Shown: positions 52,190-61,688 of the stretch, piece after piece | How the letters are laid out: every line of letters begins with the position of its first letter | How positions within the stretch are numbered: the first letter of the stretch is position 1 | From: JAUIET01 sp045106985 | GTDB lineage: Bacteria > Pseudomonadota > Gammaproteobacteria > Pseudomonadales > JAUIET01 | Length of the DNA stretch: 64,000 bases | NCBI GenBank assembly: GCA_045106985.1 | Contig: JBGCFQ010000036.1 | Coordinates: 1 to 64,000 of the forward strand | Direction: 5' to 3' | Notes under the pieces: generated by a model | What the model was told of the DNA's origin: nothing | Database searches by the model: none | Seen by the model: the letters and a program-made list of their open reading frames with translations, nothing else | Program-made: the position numbers and the translations under genes

Positions 52190-54859
52190 CTAATGAAACT
52201 CTGGTTTTTTGTATTCCCGAAGGCTTCCTATAACTGACTGCAAAGCTCGATCGAATAAGGCACCGTTGTCCAGAATCTTGATTTTGTGTGAGGCAATGCG
52301 CTCATTCAATTCTACGCGCGTTAACTCTAACTTTTTCAAGCCTGCACGGTTAACGAAAATATGCATCTCATTGGGACGAGTAACAGCTGCCAGTTTGGCT
52401 CTGAATCTAACATCGTTTTCATCAAACCCTTCCACCCAACTGCCGACATTCAATTGCTCAAAGTCACTGCTTCGTAGCGATTCATGCGAGCTAACAACTG
52501 GGTTATCATCGCTGCTCTCTATCGTTTCTGAGCTTGGCACACACGCAGAAATTTCGCTGGCATTGCCTTCCGGCTTTGTAAGCACCGCGGAAACTTCCTC
52601 GTCTTGATCTTGCTCCTGATCATTATTAAGTTCCCCGCCAAGCGAAGCGGGGTTAATCGCGTCATCAGCTGTAGAAAACAGCAAGTCAACATCGTTCATC
52701 ATCTGGTCCAGGTTATCAGTAGCCGCGACTGACAGACGCTCCCCATCCCTAAGCTCACGACTCACTTTGTCTGTGACGTCAGATTCGAGCACCTTCTTAT
52801 TTGAAGCTGCATTAGATTTGGCACTTACCTGGGCAGTATCATCCTTAACAAGGTCGACGCCTTCGCGTTCGTTCGGCAAATCATTTGTCGATGGCTTGAC
52901 GTTCGAACTAGACAACATACCGAGATGGATCTTTTCCAGGTCGGAAAACAAACTGTTCATCTTGAACGAGTCAAAACTTACTTGTGTGAGACCCTCTCTA
53001 AGCGACCTTAGCATGCTAGGCATCATTTCCAGTAATTCGCTGCGAGACCTCTCTTCAGCCTCTTCACAAACACTCCATATAAGCTGCTCGGCCGTTTCAA
53101 TCGCTGCTCTCCAGGCCGTACTGTCCTCGCCTTCCCTTACGAATGCCAGAAACATTACATTTGACCAAGCTTCGCGGAGCAATTGTTCTACAACTGCAGG
53201 GATTTTCCTTAACGAAAGACGTGCATCCAAAGCCTTTTGAACGTGTTCGCGGGCGCGCTCAGCTCTGGCCTTGCCATCTGCTGCGTCGACAGCCCTTTTT
53301 TCCAGTAGAGCGGCACGCTTCGACTCCTGCTGTAAGAAAAGTTCGAATTCTTGCAGCTTCTTACTGAATATATGAGTATCTTGGTCGAACTCCTGCAGCA
53401 AGGTGTCTACTATTGTGTGCACCTTAGCAAGCAAAGGGTCTTCGTCACTTCCCTCTTTTGTCTCCCAGCCTATAGCGGCCGTGGCGATTTTATTTAACAA
53501 CTGCCTGGCCGGATGCCCATCGGTGCCGAAAAAACTCTCATCCAACATCGCCGCTTTAAGAACAGGAATTTGCAAACGTGCAATATGCGCCTTCATTTCC
53601 GGAGCTAAGTTCTCATCGTCCAAAATAAACTGGAACAACATAGATACTAGGTTGATAGCGTCAAAGTCTAGCTGCGGAATACTGCGCTTCTCTTTAACAT
53701 CCTGGGCTGCCAAAAGCGCTCTCATCGTGTCATGCACGTCGAGAACCTGACCAAATGTAGGCTGCGACAAATTAGTTCTTAGTCCAACTCCCGCGCCTGC
53801 TGCACTTTGTTCGTACGCAATCGACTGAGTTTGAGCCTGGGTTAACAAGTCAAAAAGCTGTTGCCTGGGAAGCTCGGGCGCCTGACCCGGGGCAAACCAG
53901 TTAGCTGATGGCAAAGCGCTGTGAGACATAACGTAGCTCTGCCGCTCGGCCATCAATCGCTGCATACCGAGAAATACTTCGTTTGCATTCAAATTATCAT
54001 CGTTACTAGCCTCATTAAGCAATGATTCACCAAACGCGGCCGCATTTGATAGGGCTGTAGCCGAAGGCTCTCGCCTTGAACTTGAAGCCCCGGATTTACC
54101 ACAGTTAGCAGCCGTTAGGCCAGGTAAAACACCAAGGTCAATGAGCAATTGATTACACTGCTTATGCACTTTACCCAAGCTGCTCACAAGCTCTTTTTCA
54201 AACAATTTGTAGACCACTAGTTTTGATTTTATGTCCACTTCCAAACACTGACAGGCTTGCATAAAACCAACACATATCGATCGCGGCCCTAACGGGCAGT
54301 TGTTTTCGTCGACGGTTGCCTCTGACACCAATGAATCCAGACGCTGAGTGATCTCTCGTAAAGCATCTGTTTCTGTATTGAGTATGCGTGCAACTATACC
54401 GTCTATTGCAACTCGTTCTTCAAGCTCATCGTTCTGCACCAATGACAGCGTTGCAGGTGATGCTTCCTTGACTGATGCCCCGTCACTCGCGTCAACGGCT
54501 GCATCGCTGCTTGAATGCAAGGCTCTGAATGCTTGAGGTACTGATTGTGAGAACGACGCTTCTATACTTCTTCGCTTCAAGCGAACATCACGCATCGATT
54601 CAAAGTAAACATTTTGTTCAGAATTAGTTTGAGCTTTGTCTGCCAGGGCAAACAAGGCGTCGTCAGCTGAGTCAAACATGGATTGCAATAGTTGACTCAG
54701 CTGCTGTCGCGCTGAGTCCTGCAATCGCTGAACCGGGTTTGCATCGGAAGATGCTGCAACCGCATGGTTCTCTTTACACAGAGTTGCTCGACTAACGTCT
54801 GTCGTTAACGGAACTATTTTATTGGAGGGCTTTTGCATGCAGGTTTCTGGTTTAGCCAT
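52190..54859 (-). CDS. Large DUF1631-family protein
   Basis: 889 residues, soluble, acidic, without signal or transmembrane segment. The region LQDSARQQLSQLLQSMFDSADDALF near residue 45 and the long helical body match DUF1631. The last about 90 residues (VGSWVEGFDENDVRFRAKLA, IFVNRAGLKKLELTRVELNE) look like a PilZ-type beta domain, but the RxxxR and (D/N)xSxxG motifs for cyclic di-GMP are not seen. Function unknown; older labels such as thymidine phosphorylase have no support. It lies between ampD and nadC, as in Pseudomonas. Divergent from nadC. Confidence 0.8.
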   Translation of the reverse strand: MAKPETCMQKPSNKIVPLTTDVSRATLCKENHAVAASSDANPVQRLQDSARQQLSQLLQSMFDSADDALFALADKAQTNSEQNVYFESMRDVRLKRRSIEASFSQSVPQAFRALHSSSDAAVDASDGASVKEASPATLSLVQNDELEERVAIDGIVARILNTETDALREITQRLDSLVSEATVDENNCPLGPRSICVGFMQACQCLEVDIKSKLVVYKLFEKELVSSLGKVHKQCNQLLIDLGVLPGLTAANCGKSGASSSRREPSATALSNAAAFGESLLNEASNDDNLNANEVFLGMQRLMAERQSYVMSHSALPSANWFAPGQAPELPRQQLFDLLTQAQTQSIAYEQSAAGAGVGLRTNLSQPTFGQVLDVHDTMRALLAAQDVKEKRSIPQLDFDAINLVSMLFQFILDDENLAPEMKAHIARLQIPVLKAAMLDESFFGTDGHPARQLLNKIATAAIGWETKEGSDEDPLLAKVHTIVDTLLQEFDQDTHIFSKKLQEFELFLQQESKRAALLEKRAVDAADGKARAERAREHVQKALDARLSLRKIPAVVEQLLREAWSNVMFLAFVREGEDSTAWRAAIETAEQLIWSVCEEAEERSRSELLEMMPSMLRSLREGLTQVSFDSFKMNSLFSDLEKIHLGMLSSSNVKPSTNDLPNEREGVDLVKDDTAQVSAKSNAASNKKVLESDVTDKVSRELRDGERLSVAATDNLDQMMNDVDLLFSTADDAINPASLGGELNNDQEQDQDEEVSAVLTKPEGNASEISACVPSSETIESSDDNPVVSSHESLRSSDFEQLNVGSWVEGFDENDVRFRAKLAAVTRPNEMHIFVNRAGLKKLELTRVELNERIASHKIKILDNGALFDRALQSVIGSLREYKKPEFH

Positions 54860-55036
54860 TTTACTTAGTTCAACAGACCACGCCAGTGCTCCACTCGCAC
54901 CTAGTTGCCTGTGTGTTTGGTTAAAGTATATACAGCGCTTTGCGATAAGAAAGCTGGCAACGGAACTACGTCACATTTCCCAGGCGAATATTTGAACGAA
55001 TACGGTATAGTACGCACTGACAAACGGAGGCATTTA

Positions 55037-55879
55037 ATGCTCAGTGAATTAACGATAAATGACGCCATTGACAACAACGTAGCAGCGGCGCTGAATGAAG
55101 ATGTAGGAACGGGCGATATTACCGCCTCGCTAATACCTAAAGATCAAACCGTTAGCGCGAAGATCATGACGCGAGAAGCTGCGATTGTCTGTGGCAGGCC
55201 TTGGGTGGATGCGGTGTTTGATCGCCTGGACCCGTCAATAGAGATCAATTGGCAAGTTGCCGAAGGTGAGCAGAGTGAAGCAAACCAAACGCTGCTATTA
55301 CTCAGTGGCAACGCCCGATCGTTGATGACAGGTGAACGAAGTGCATTGAATTTTCTGCAACTGCTGTCGGGTACCGCCACTATTTGTAATGAGTATTCGC
55401 AGTTGGTTGCACACACAGAAGTAAAACTTCTAGATACTCGAAAAACGATCCCTGGACTGCGAATCGCGCAGAAGTACGCTGCGAAGATTGGGGGATGTTT
55501 TAATCATAGAATTGGCCTCTTCGATGCCTTTCTTATCAAAGAAAACCATATAGCCGCCTGCGGGTCTGTGACGGCCGCTGTAAACACTGCTAGAACTATG
55601 GTGTCAGATCGATTGTTAGAGGTTGAGGTCGAAACTTTCGAGCAGCTTGAAGAAGCCCTCGCCGCACACGCTGATCGAATTATGCTGGATAACTTTTCGC
55701 CAGAAAAAATGCGAGAAGCCGTTCAATTTGTAGACAAACGCGTGGAACTAGAGGCGTCGGGAAACATCAGCAAATCCACTATAAAGTCTTATGCGGAAAC
55801 GGGTGTTGACTATATTTCCATCGGCGCACTCACCAAACACTGCCGCGCAATCGACTTATCTATGCGAATAGTCGAATAA
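55037..55879 (+). CDS. nadC: Nicotinate-nucleotide pyrophosphorylase (quinolinate phosphoribosyltransferase)
   Basis: 280 residues. It converts quinolinate and PRPP to nicotinate mononucleotide in NAD synthesis. EDVGTGDITASLIP, LLDTRKTIPGLR and KENHIAACGSV carry the substrate-binding residues. The frame opens earlier, but the ATG at 55037 has CGGAGG (55025-55030) and is the family start. Neighbours ampD and the pilin genes are conserved. Confidence 0.96.
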   Translation: MLSELTINDAIDNNVAAALNEDVGTGDITASLIPKDQTVSAKIMTREAAIVCGRPWVDAVFDRLDPSIEINWQVAEGEQSEANQTLLLLSGNARSLMTGERSALNFLQLLSGTATICNEYSQLVAHTEVKLLDTRKTIPGLRIAQKYAAKIGGCFNHRIGLFDAFLIKENHIAACGSVTAAVNTARTMVSDRLLEVEVETFEQLEEALAAHADRIMLDNFSPEKMREAVQFVDKRVELEASGNISKSTIKSYAETGVDYISIGALTKHCRAIDLSMRIVE

Positions 55880-56119
55880 CGGCTAGCGAACTGCAGCTGT
55901 TGTATAACAACTACTCAATAATAAATCCACTCCATAGCTATATTCGACATTCGACCTGATGAATTGAGCAAAGCGGATTGTTGGCCTCCGATGAGTAATC
56001 TAACTTTTTGCCGCTATTGCGAAATATCCAATAATGGTGCGCAAAACACTGGAGCTTACGCCATTCTGGACTAAACTAAATGTAAATTGCCAATAAAATT
56101 AGTACAAAAAAGCCGGCCT

Positions 56120-57367
56120 ATGAATAAACGCGTTGTACGACCTGCTCGTGTTGTTAAACAGAAGGTAAAAACTGCCGTAGCTGTGGATGGCTTGAAGGTT
56201 GGTATGTTTGTGTGTGAGTTAGATCGCCCATGGACCGAAACTCCGTTCATTCTTCAGGGTTTCGAAATTCGTAGCGTGGATGATATTGACGAAATCGCCA
56301 AGCATTGCGAATACGTATACGTAGACAACGCAGAGCACGTGCTGCTAGCGCCCGTAGAGCGCGGCACCGGTAAACCCACTAAAGCACGCAAAACATTCGT
56401 TAACAAAGTCTCTAATAGTCAAGAGAAAGCAAAGGCAAGCTCGGCCCTTAGCACCGCGAGGCAGCTTACTAGCTCCTTTATGGATGATGTCCGATTGGGC
56501 AAGTCCATCGACATGAAGGAAATTAAGAAGACAGTATCAGAGTGTGTGCAGAGCATACTTCGCAACCCTGATGCGATGTTGTGGATGAGTAAAATAAAAG
56601 ACAAGGACAGCTATACCTCACAGCACAGTCTCAATGTCGCCATTCTTGCAATCAACTTTGGACGCCACTTACGTGCCCCCGAAGATGAGCTGACAAAGCT
56701 TGGCATCAGCGCGCTCATGCATGATGTCGGCAAAATGCGCCTACCTCGAGAAATTTTACACAAAGCCGGACCGCTAAACAGCGAAGAACAGGCCACCTTC
56801 GAAAAGCATCCAGTCTATGGTCGAGATATTTTGTTACAACAAGAAGGTCTTTATCATGGGGCGGTAGACGTTGCTTATGCCCACCACGAAGCAATAGACG
56901 GTAGCGGCTATCCTCGTGGCATTAAGGCCGCTGGCATCGGTGACTTCACGCGTATTGTTTCGATTTGCGATCAGTACGATTCTCTAACGTCAGATCGACC
57001 AGCGTCTAAGGGGAAGTCCTCGCGTGCAGCCTTACGATTCTTGTACGACAACCGTGGTAAGAAATTTGACGAACGACTGGTGCATCACTTTATCGAATGT
57101 ATAGGCTTGTACCCTTCTGGAAGTGTCGTTGAGCTTCAGAACGGCTCAGTCGGCCTTGTGGTGGGCACCAACTACAAACATCGCCACTTACCTAAGGTGT
57201 TGGTATTAACCAATCCTGAGAAAAAGAAAGAGCCCGAACGCATAATCAATCTCGCCAAATTGGTAGATACTCCTGAAAGCGGGCTTCTAATAGCCAGCGT
57301 GCTACCTAACGGTTCGCATGGCATCCGGCTAGAAGAATACATAGACAAGGGATTAATGCTCGATTAA
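56120..57367 (+). CDS. HD-GYP domain phosphodiesterase with DUF3391 N-terminus
   Basis: 415 residues. The N-terminal DUF3391 region (about 20-120, VDGLKVGMFVCELDRPW) is followed by an HD-GYP domain: His169, H201-D202 in MHDVGKM, His230, H255-H256 and DGSGYPRG at 260-267. All metal residues and the GYP are intact, so it should hydrolyse cyclic di-GMP. A TTG at 56087 opens the frame; the ATG at 56120 gives a more usual N-terminus, though its ribosome-binding site is weak. The 240 bases between nadC and this gene hold nothing else I recognise. It sits between nadC and the pilus genes and may affect motility. Confidence 0.9.
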   Translation: MNKRVVRPARVVKQKVKTAVAVDGLKVGMFVCELDRPWTETPFILQGFEIRSVDDIDEIAKHCEYVYVDNAEHVLLAPVERGTGKPTKARKTFVNKVSNSQEKAKASSALSTARQLTSSFMDDVRLGKSIDMKEIKKTVSECVQSILRNPDAMLWMSKIKDKDSYTSQHSLNVAILAINFGRHLRAPEDELTKLGISALMHDVGKMRLPREILHKAGPLNSEEQATFEKHPVYGRDILLQQEGLYHGAVDVAYAHHEAIDGSGYPRGIKAAGIGDFTRIVSICDQYDSLTSDRPASKGKSSRAALRFLYDNRGKKFDERLVHHFIECIGLYPSGSVVELQNGSVGLVVGTNYKHRHLPKVLVLTNPEKKKEPERIINLAKLVDTPESGLLIASVLPNGSHGIRLEEYIDKGLMLD

Positions 57368-57484
57368 TAGCTGTTCGCTTTCTATAGAAAGCACAGTTTA
57401 GTCGTCATCGCTCAATACACTAGATCGACTCATATACCTAGATTTCTCTCGATTCAAAACCCGACTGATCGAGCTAGCTTCACT

Positions 57485-58276
57485 TCACCTCGAAAAGAAG
57501 CTGCGACTGGTTGCCGCCGTGTGTTCACATAGTTCCTCAAGCGACTCACCACGACAGTTAGAAACCGTTTCGGCGATGTGCATTAATGTGACGGGTTCAT
57601 TGCGCCGCGTAGAGTGCAGCTGCTTCTTCGCAGGATAGTCACGAGGCATAAGATAGGGTGAATCTGTCTCCAGCATCAGTCTTCCGCGTGGAACAATTCC
57701 TACTAAATCGCGCAGGTGATTTCCACGACGCTCGTCGCATATCCAGCCTGTAATTCCTATATGAACATCAAGGTCCAAATAGGCTTTCAAGGTAGCTTCC
57801 TCGCCCGTAAAACAATGCACAACCGCGGCTGTTAACATCGGCCGGTATTTTTCAAGCAAAGCCAGCATATCTTCTGCTGCGTCGCGTTCGTGCACAAACA
57901 CAGGCCGTTGCAGATCCGCTGCCAATTGAAGCTGGCCTTCAAACGCTCGCACTTGTGCCGTTCGGCTAGCGAAATTGCGATTATAGTCGAGCCCCATCTC
58001 GCCAAGTGCAGACACCTCTGTTAAGGCAGACAACTCCGCAAGCGCTCGTAAGTCGCCTTCACTGAAGCTTTCGGCTTCGTGTGGATGAATGCCAACTGTC
58101 GCAGAGAGTTTGGAAGGAAACCGTGATGCCAGATCGATCGCTGCGCGACTGCTCTCCAAGCAGGTTCCAGTAACGACTATATGTTCAACACCATTGCCAA
58201 AAGCACGATCAAGCACCGCATCCAGATCTGGCTCGAATGACTGGTGGGTAAGGTTAGCGCCTATATCGACAAGCAT
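57485..58276 (-). CDS. tatD: TatD-family metal-dependent hydrolase
   Basis: 263 residues, TIM-barrel amidohydrolase fold. Metal ligands in DIGANLTHQSF, GIHPHEAESF, ALGEMGLDYN, FVHERDA and ETDSPYLMP. TatD enzymes are 3'-5' DNA exonucleases in some species. This is one of several possible TatD paralogues, so the gene symbol is tentative. Confidence 0.85.
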   Translation of the reverse strand: MLVDIGANLTHQSFEPDLDAVLDRAFGNGVEHIVVTGTCLESSRAAIDLASRFPSKLSATVGIHPHEAESFSEGDLRALAELSALTEVSALGEMGLDYNRNFASRTAQVRAFEGQLQLAADLQRPVFVHERDAAEDMLALLEKYRPMLTAAVVHCFTGEEATLKAYLDLDVHIGITGWICDERRGNHLRDLVGIVPRGRLMLETDSPYLMPRDYPAKKQLHSTRRNEPVTLMHIAETVSNCRGESLEELCEHTAATSRSFFSR

Positions 58277-58440
58277 GTAAATGAAGTGACCTTAGTGATT
58301 GGGGATTGACTGGCTAGAAGCAGAATAGTGGCGCCGGAAATAGAAATTACAGCAACAACCTTTTCATTAAAATGTGTAGCTCTACCGACTGCGTGTTTCC
58401 GGCCTAGTAAGAACTATAGAATAAAGAAACGAAAGTATAA

Positions 58441-58470
58441 AAGTTCACTTACCGACCGGCAAGTGAACTT
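58441..58470 (-). terminator. Terminator after the downstream pilin gene
   Basis: Perfect 10-bp stem AAGTTCACTT (58441-58450) / AAGTGAACTT (58461-58470) with a 10-base loop; on the minus strand it is followed by TTTA. Situated 55 bases past the stop of the pilin gene at 58526. Confidence 0.7.
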
Positions 58471-58525
58471 GAACTCAATGCTAAATATAGAAGATTATAA
58501 ACGCTGGAGTCAGCGGTTCTCTCTG

Positions 58526-58954
58526 TTAGCGACAGTTTGCAGGCCTGTGCTGAGGTAAGGTTGTACCGCCTGTACAATCCCAGGAGATTAAGCCCGTTGG
58601 GGGAGTACCCGACACCAAGGCACCATCGTCGCTTGTTGGTGTGTAAATAATCGTACCACCGCCAGCATTGGCTAAATAGGTGATCGTGATTTCTCCATTA
58701 GTATCGTCAATCGTGAGCGTAGACACTGAGCTAGAATTAACAGGAGCTACATAGCCGCGGCCCATTGGCTGAGATACTGCTGAGTTTTCGGCGATGATAC
58801 TCTTGGCCGCGGATGCCAAAACTAGGCCCTCCGTGACGCGAGCACGAACTGTGTAATCTTGGTACGCCGGCAGCGCAACGGCCGCCAATATGCCGATGAT
58901 GGCCACCACAATCATTAATTCAATTAAGGTAAAGCCGGATTGCTTATAGTCCAC
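58526..58954 (-). CDS. Second type IV major-type pilin
   Basis: 142 residues. Cleavage after Gly7 gives FTLIELMIVVAIIGILAAVA with Glu at +5. The first 40 residues are nearly identical to the upstream pilin; the rest has diverged (MGRGYVAPVNSSSVSTLTID) but the C-terminal frame DGALVSGTPPTGLISWDC ... PANCR is retained with its two cysteines. It lies behind a strong terminator (59022-59045) and has no clear promoter of its own in the 117-base gap, so it may be weakly expressed by read-through. Confidence 0.88.
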   Translation of the reverse strand: MDYKQSGFTLIELMIVVAIIGILAAVALPAYQDYTVRARVTEGLVLASAAKSIIAENSAVSQPMGRGYVAPVNSSSVSTLTIDDTNGEITITYLANAGGGTIIYTPTSDDGALVSGTPPTGLISWDCTGGTTLPQHRPANCR

Positions 58955-59021
58955 TACAAATAGCCCTTTTTTCCAGACCTATTTTTTGGTCCGTTATTCA
59001 TGAATTTCCTGCAAATTGGAT

Positions 59022-59045
59022 AAAAAAGGGCAGCCGTAGCTGCCC
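59022..59045 (-). terminator. Rho-independent terminator of pilA
   Basis: Stem GGGCAGC/GCTGCCC (59028-59034/59039-59045), 4-base loop, six T on the minus strand. It is 27 bases past the pilA stop and separates it from the second pilin. Confidence 0.9.
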
Positions 59046-59071
59046 TTCTATTTACCAAGTGCTACTGCTAA

Positions 59072-59500
59072 TTATCGACAGTTAGCTGGCAAGTACTTAT
59101 CGGCCAATGTACCAGTGTTACATGTCCAGGAGATTGAACCTGCTGGAGGTGTACCGCTTACTAGAGCCGCACCGCCGGAGGTAGGTGCAAGTACTACTGT
59201 ACCGTTACCCGCTGCTGCAGTGTAAGTAATGGTGATCCGACCAGTAGCTGCAGCAATCGCAACGCTTGTAACGTTAGCTGTAGCAGTAGGAGCAGAAAAC
59301 CCTACGTTAAACGCTGAAGCGTTGGCGGCGTTCTCTGCAACCAAAGTTTTAGCGGCGGCTGCAAGCGAAAAGCCTTCAGTTACTTTGGCTCGCACCGTGT
59401 AGTCCTGATAAGCCGGCAACGCTACTGCTGCGAGAATACCGATAATCGCAACAACGATCATCAGTTCGATAAGGGTAAAACCTTTTTGTGTGTTCTTCAT
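59072..59500 (-). CDS. pilA: PilA, major type IV pilin
   Basis: 142 residues. Cleavage after Gly7 (MKNTQKG) gives FTLIELMIVVAIIGILAAVA with Glu at +5. The Ala/Thr-rich globular domain ends in a disulphide region (SWTC ... PANCR). It has its own sigma-54 promoter and terminator and lies divergent from pilBCD, as in Pseudomonas, which makes it the main pilus subunit. Confidence 0.93.
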   Translation of the reverse strand: MKNTQKGFTLIELMIVVAIIGILAAVALPAYQDYTVRAKVTEGFSLAAAAKTLVAENAANASAFNVGFSAPTATANVTSVAIAAATGRITITYTAAAGNGTVVLAPTSGGAALVSGTPPAGSISWTCNTGTLADKYLPANCR

Positions 59501-59602
59501 TAGTGAAGTCTCCGTCGTTTAAGTAAAGTCTTGAATATGTTTACCGTCTTCAAAGCATAGACACTCGCCAGCGGCTTGCAAATTCTTGCACGATAAAAGA
59601 CA

Positions 59603-59617
59603 GCAATGCGCATGCCA
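59603..59617 (-). promoter_or_regulatory. Sigma-54 promoter of pilA
   Basis: On the minus strand TGGCAT-N5-TTGCT, one base off the RpoN consensus TGGCAC-N5-TTGC. The predicted start near 59591 leaves a 90-base leader before pilA. It matches the PilS/PilR system encoded at 16942-19982. Confidence 0.8.
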
Positions 59618-59711
59618 ACTCTGACCAATAAAACGAAAGCGGTTATAACTTACTGAACACACTGCGATTTGTTTATTTAACGAGCAAATAGATTGCTATT
59701 CACCCGAACGA

Positions 59712-59757
59712 GACTTCGTCCACGACGAAGTCAGAAACTGACAATTTGCGTCAGTTT
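59712..59757. promoter_or_regulatory. Candidate PilR enhancer region (two adjacent dyads)
   Basis: Two perfect dyads stand side by side: GACTTCGTC-N3-GACGAAGTC (59712-59732) and AAACTGAC-N7-GTCAGTTT (59735-59757). They lie about 120-165 bases upstream of the predicted pilA start, the usual distance of sigma-54 enhancers. The rest of the 464-base gap (59501-59964) holds the promoter and, presumably, that of pilB. Confidence 0.5.
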
Positions 59758-59964
59758 GTGACTTTCTGCTGCGGTTATTGATACCTAATACGAATATTGA
59801 ACGAACTCGACTATTTAGCCCAAGGCTTTTTCTATTGCTTGCTATACTCACTATTGGATGGATGGTTCTTGGCTCCTCTCACTAGCGAATGAGTCCGACT
59901 ATTATTGACCTAACACATTCAACTATTTAAATAACAGATTCAAAAAAATAGGTTTGCGCTGCAG

Positions 59965-61686
59965 ATGAATGCACCCAATACAGTTCGTTTAAGCGGCTTG
60001 GCACTCAGGCTAGTTCACGACGGAATACTCGATGAAGAACCAGCCAAACAAGCAACATTAGAGTCGCAGGAAAGTAACCGCCCCTTTGTAAGCTGCGTTG
60101 TAGATCAGGGTTTAGCCGATAGCCTAGTAATAGCCAAAGCAGCAAGCGAGGAATTCGGCTCGCCTCTATTTGATCTTGAAGCAATGAACGTAGAGGCAAT
60201 ACCAATCGGGCTTGTCGATGGCAAACTGGTTCGCAAACACCACACCTTGCCTTTATTTAAACGCGGCAATCGACTATTTATTGCGGTTTCAGATCCTACA
60301 AACCTGAAAGCTATTGATGAAATAAAATTTCATACTGGACTCTCTGTTGAAGCCGTGCTGGTTGACGATAAACTGCTAACAACCGGCATCAATAGACTAC
60401 TTGACTCCGAAGAAGAAAAATACGGTAACTCTCTGGGCGGCCTAGACGATGCCGGGTTGGAAGACCTGGATATTGAAGGAGCCGATAACAACGCTGATGA
60501 TGGCGACCCTGCCGCTGAAGCTGATGAAACACCCATAGTTCGATTTGTTAATAAAGTGCTTATTGATGCGATCAAAACTGGCGCTTCAGATATTCATTTT
60601 GAACCGTATGAAAAATCATATCGTGTGCGTTTCAGAACAGATGGGATTTTGCACACAGTAACGTCACCGCCCATGAATCTTGGAGGACGCCTTGCTGCAC
60701 GACTGAAAGTAATGTCACAGATGGATATTTCGGAGCGTCGCATACCGCAGGATGGTCGCATTAAGATGAGGCTTTCTAAAAAGCGAGCCATTGATTTTCG
60801 TGTAAACACATTGCCTACACTGTTTGGTGAAAAAGTAGTTTTGCGTATCTTGGACCCCACCAGTGCCCAAATGGGAATTGACGCTCTGGGTTATGAGCCA
60901 GAACAAAAAGAGATGTTCATGCAGGCTCTGAATCAACCTCAGGGTATGATTTTGGTAACAGGCCCAACCGGTAGTGGTAAAACCGTGTCTCTCTATACCG
61001 GTTTGAACATTTTGAATACTCCAGAACGAAATATTTCAACCGCGGAAGACCCGGTAGAAATTAACCTGGAGGGCATTAACCAGGTACATGTAAACGCCAA
61101 AGTCGGACTTAACTTTTCGGAAGCACTGCGCTCGTTTCTTCGCCAGGACCCCGACATTATCATGGTGGGTGAGATACGAGACCTGGAAACCGCTGAAATC
61201 TCAATTAAGGCGGCGCAAACCGGGCATATGGTTATGTCGACACTTCACACCAACAGTGCGGCAGAAACGATCACACGTTTGTTAAACATGGGGGTTCCAG
61301 CATTTAACCTGGCGACCTCTTTGAACCTTATTATCGCTCAGCGGCTGGCACGAAAACTGTGCTCAAACTGTGCTGAGCCGGCTGATTTACCGAGAGACGT
61401 TCTACTAAAAGAAGGCTTCAAAGAAGATAGGCTGGCCGAAGTTAACATTATGAAGCCGGTGGGTTGTGACAAATGTAACAATGGGTACAAAGGGCGGGTG
61501 GGAATCTATGAAGTAGTTCGCTTAACCCCAGAATTGTCACGTATTATTATGGAAGAGGGCAATTCGATTGCTATCGACCAACAAGCACGCGCGGAAGGTT
61601 TCGACGATCTGCGCCAGTCGGCATTACGTAAAGCCGCTCAAGGCCTTACAAGCCTTGAAGAAGTTAACCGAGTGACGAAGGATTAA
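59965..61686 (+). CDS. pilB: PilB, pilus extension ATPase
   Basis: 573 residues. N-terminal MshEN-like domain (about 10-150), a Gly/Asp-rich linker, then the GspE-type ATPase with Walker A GPTGSGKT (333-340), Asp box and SAEDPVE-like TAEDPVE. Two zinc CxxC pairs (CSNC, CDKC) are near the C-terminus. It powers pilus polymerisation. Start of pilB-pilC-pilD-coaE. Confidence 0.96.
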   Translation: MNAPNTVRLSGLALRLVHDGILDEEPAKQATLESQESNRPFVSCVVDQGLADSLVIAKAASEEFGSPLFDLEAMNVEAIPIGLVDGKLVRKHHTLPLFKRGNRLFIAVSDPTNLKAIDEIKFHTGLSVEAVLVDDKLLTTGINRLLDSEEEKYGNSLGGLDDAGLEDLDIEGADNNADDGDPAAEADETPIVRFVNKVLIDAIKTGASDIHFEPYEKSYRVRFRTDGILHTVTSPPMNLGGRLAARLKVMSQMDISERRIPQDGRIKMRLSKKRAIDFRVNTLPTLFGEKVVLRILDPTSAQMGIDALGYEPEQKEMFMQALNQPQGMILVTGPTGSGKTVSLYTGLNILNTPERNISTAEDPVEINLEGINQVHVNAKVGLNFSEALRSFLRQDPDIIMVGEIRDLETAEISIKAAQTGHMVMSTLHTNSAAETITRLLNMGVPAFNLATSLNLIIAQRLARKLCSNCAEPADLPRDVLLKEGFKEDRLAEVNIMKPVGCDKCNNGYKGRVGIYEVVRLTPELSRIIMEEGNSIAIDQQARAEGFDDLRQSALRKAAQGLTSLEEVNRVTKD

Positions 61687-61688
61687 AC

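Noticed and set aside
54905..55036. 44-codon upstream extension of nadC
   Set aside because: The internal ATG at 55037 has a strong CGGAGG site and gives the conserved start.
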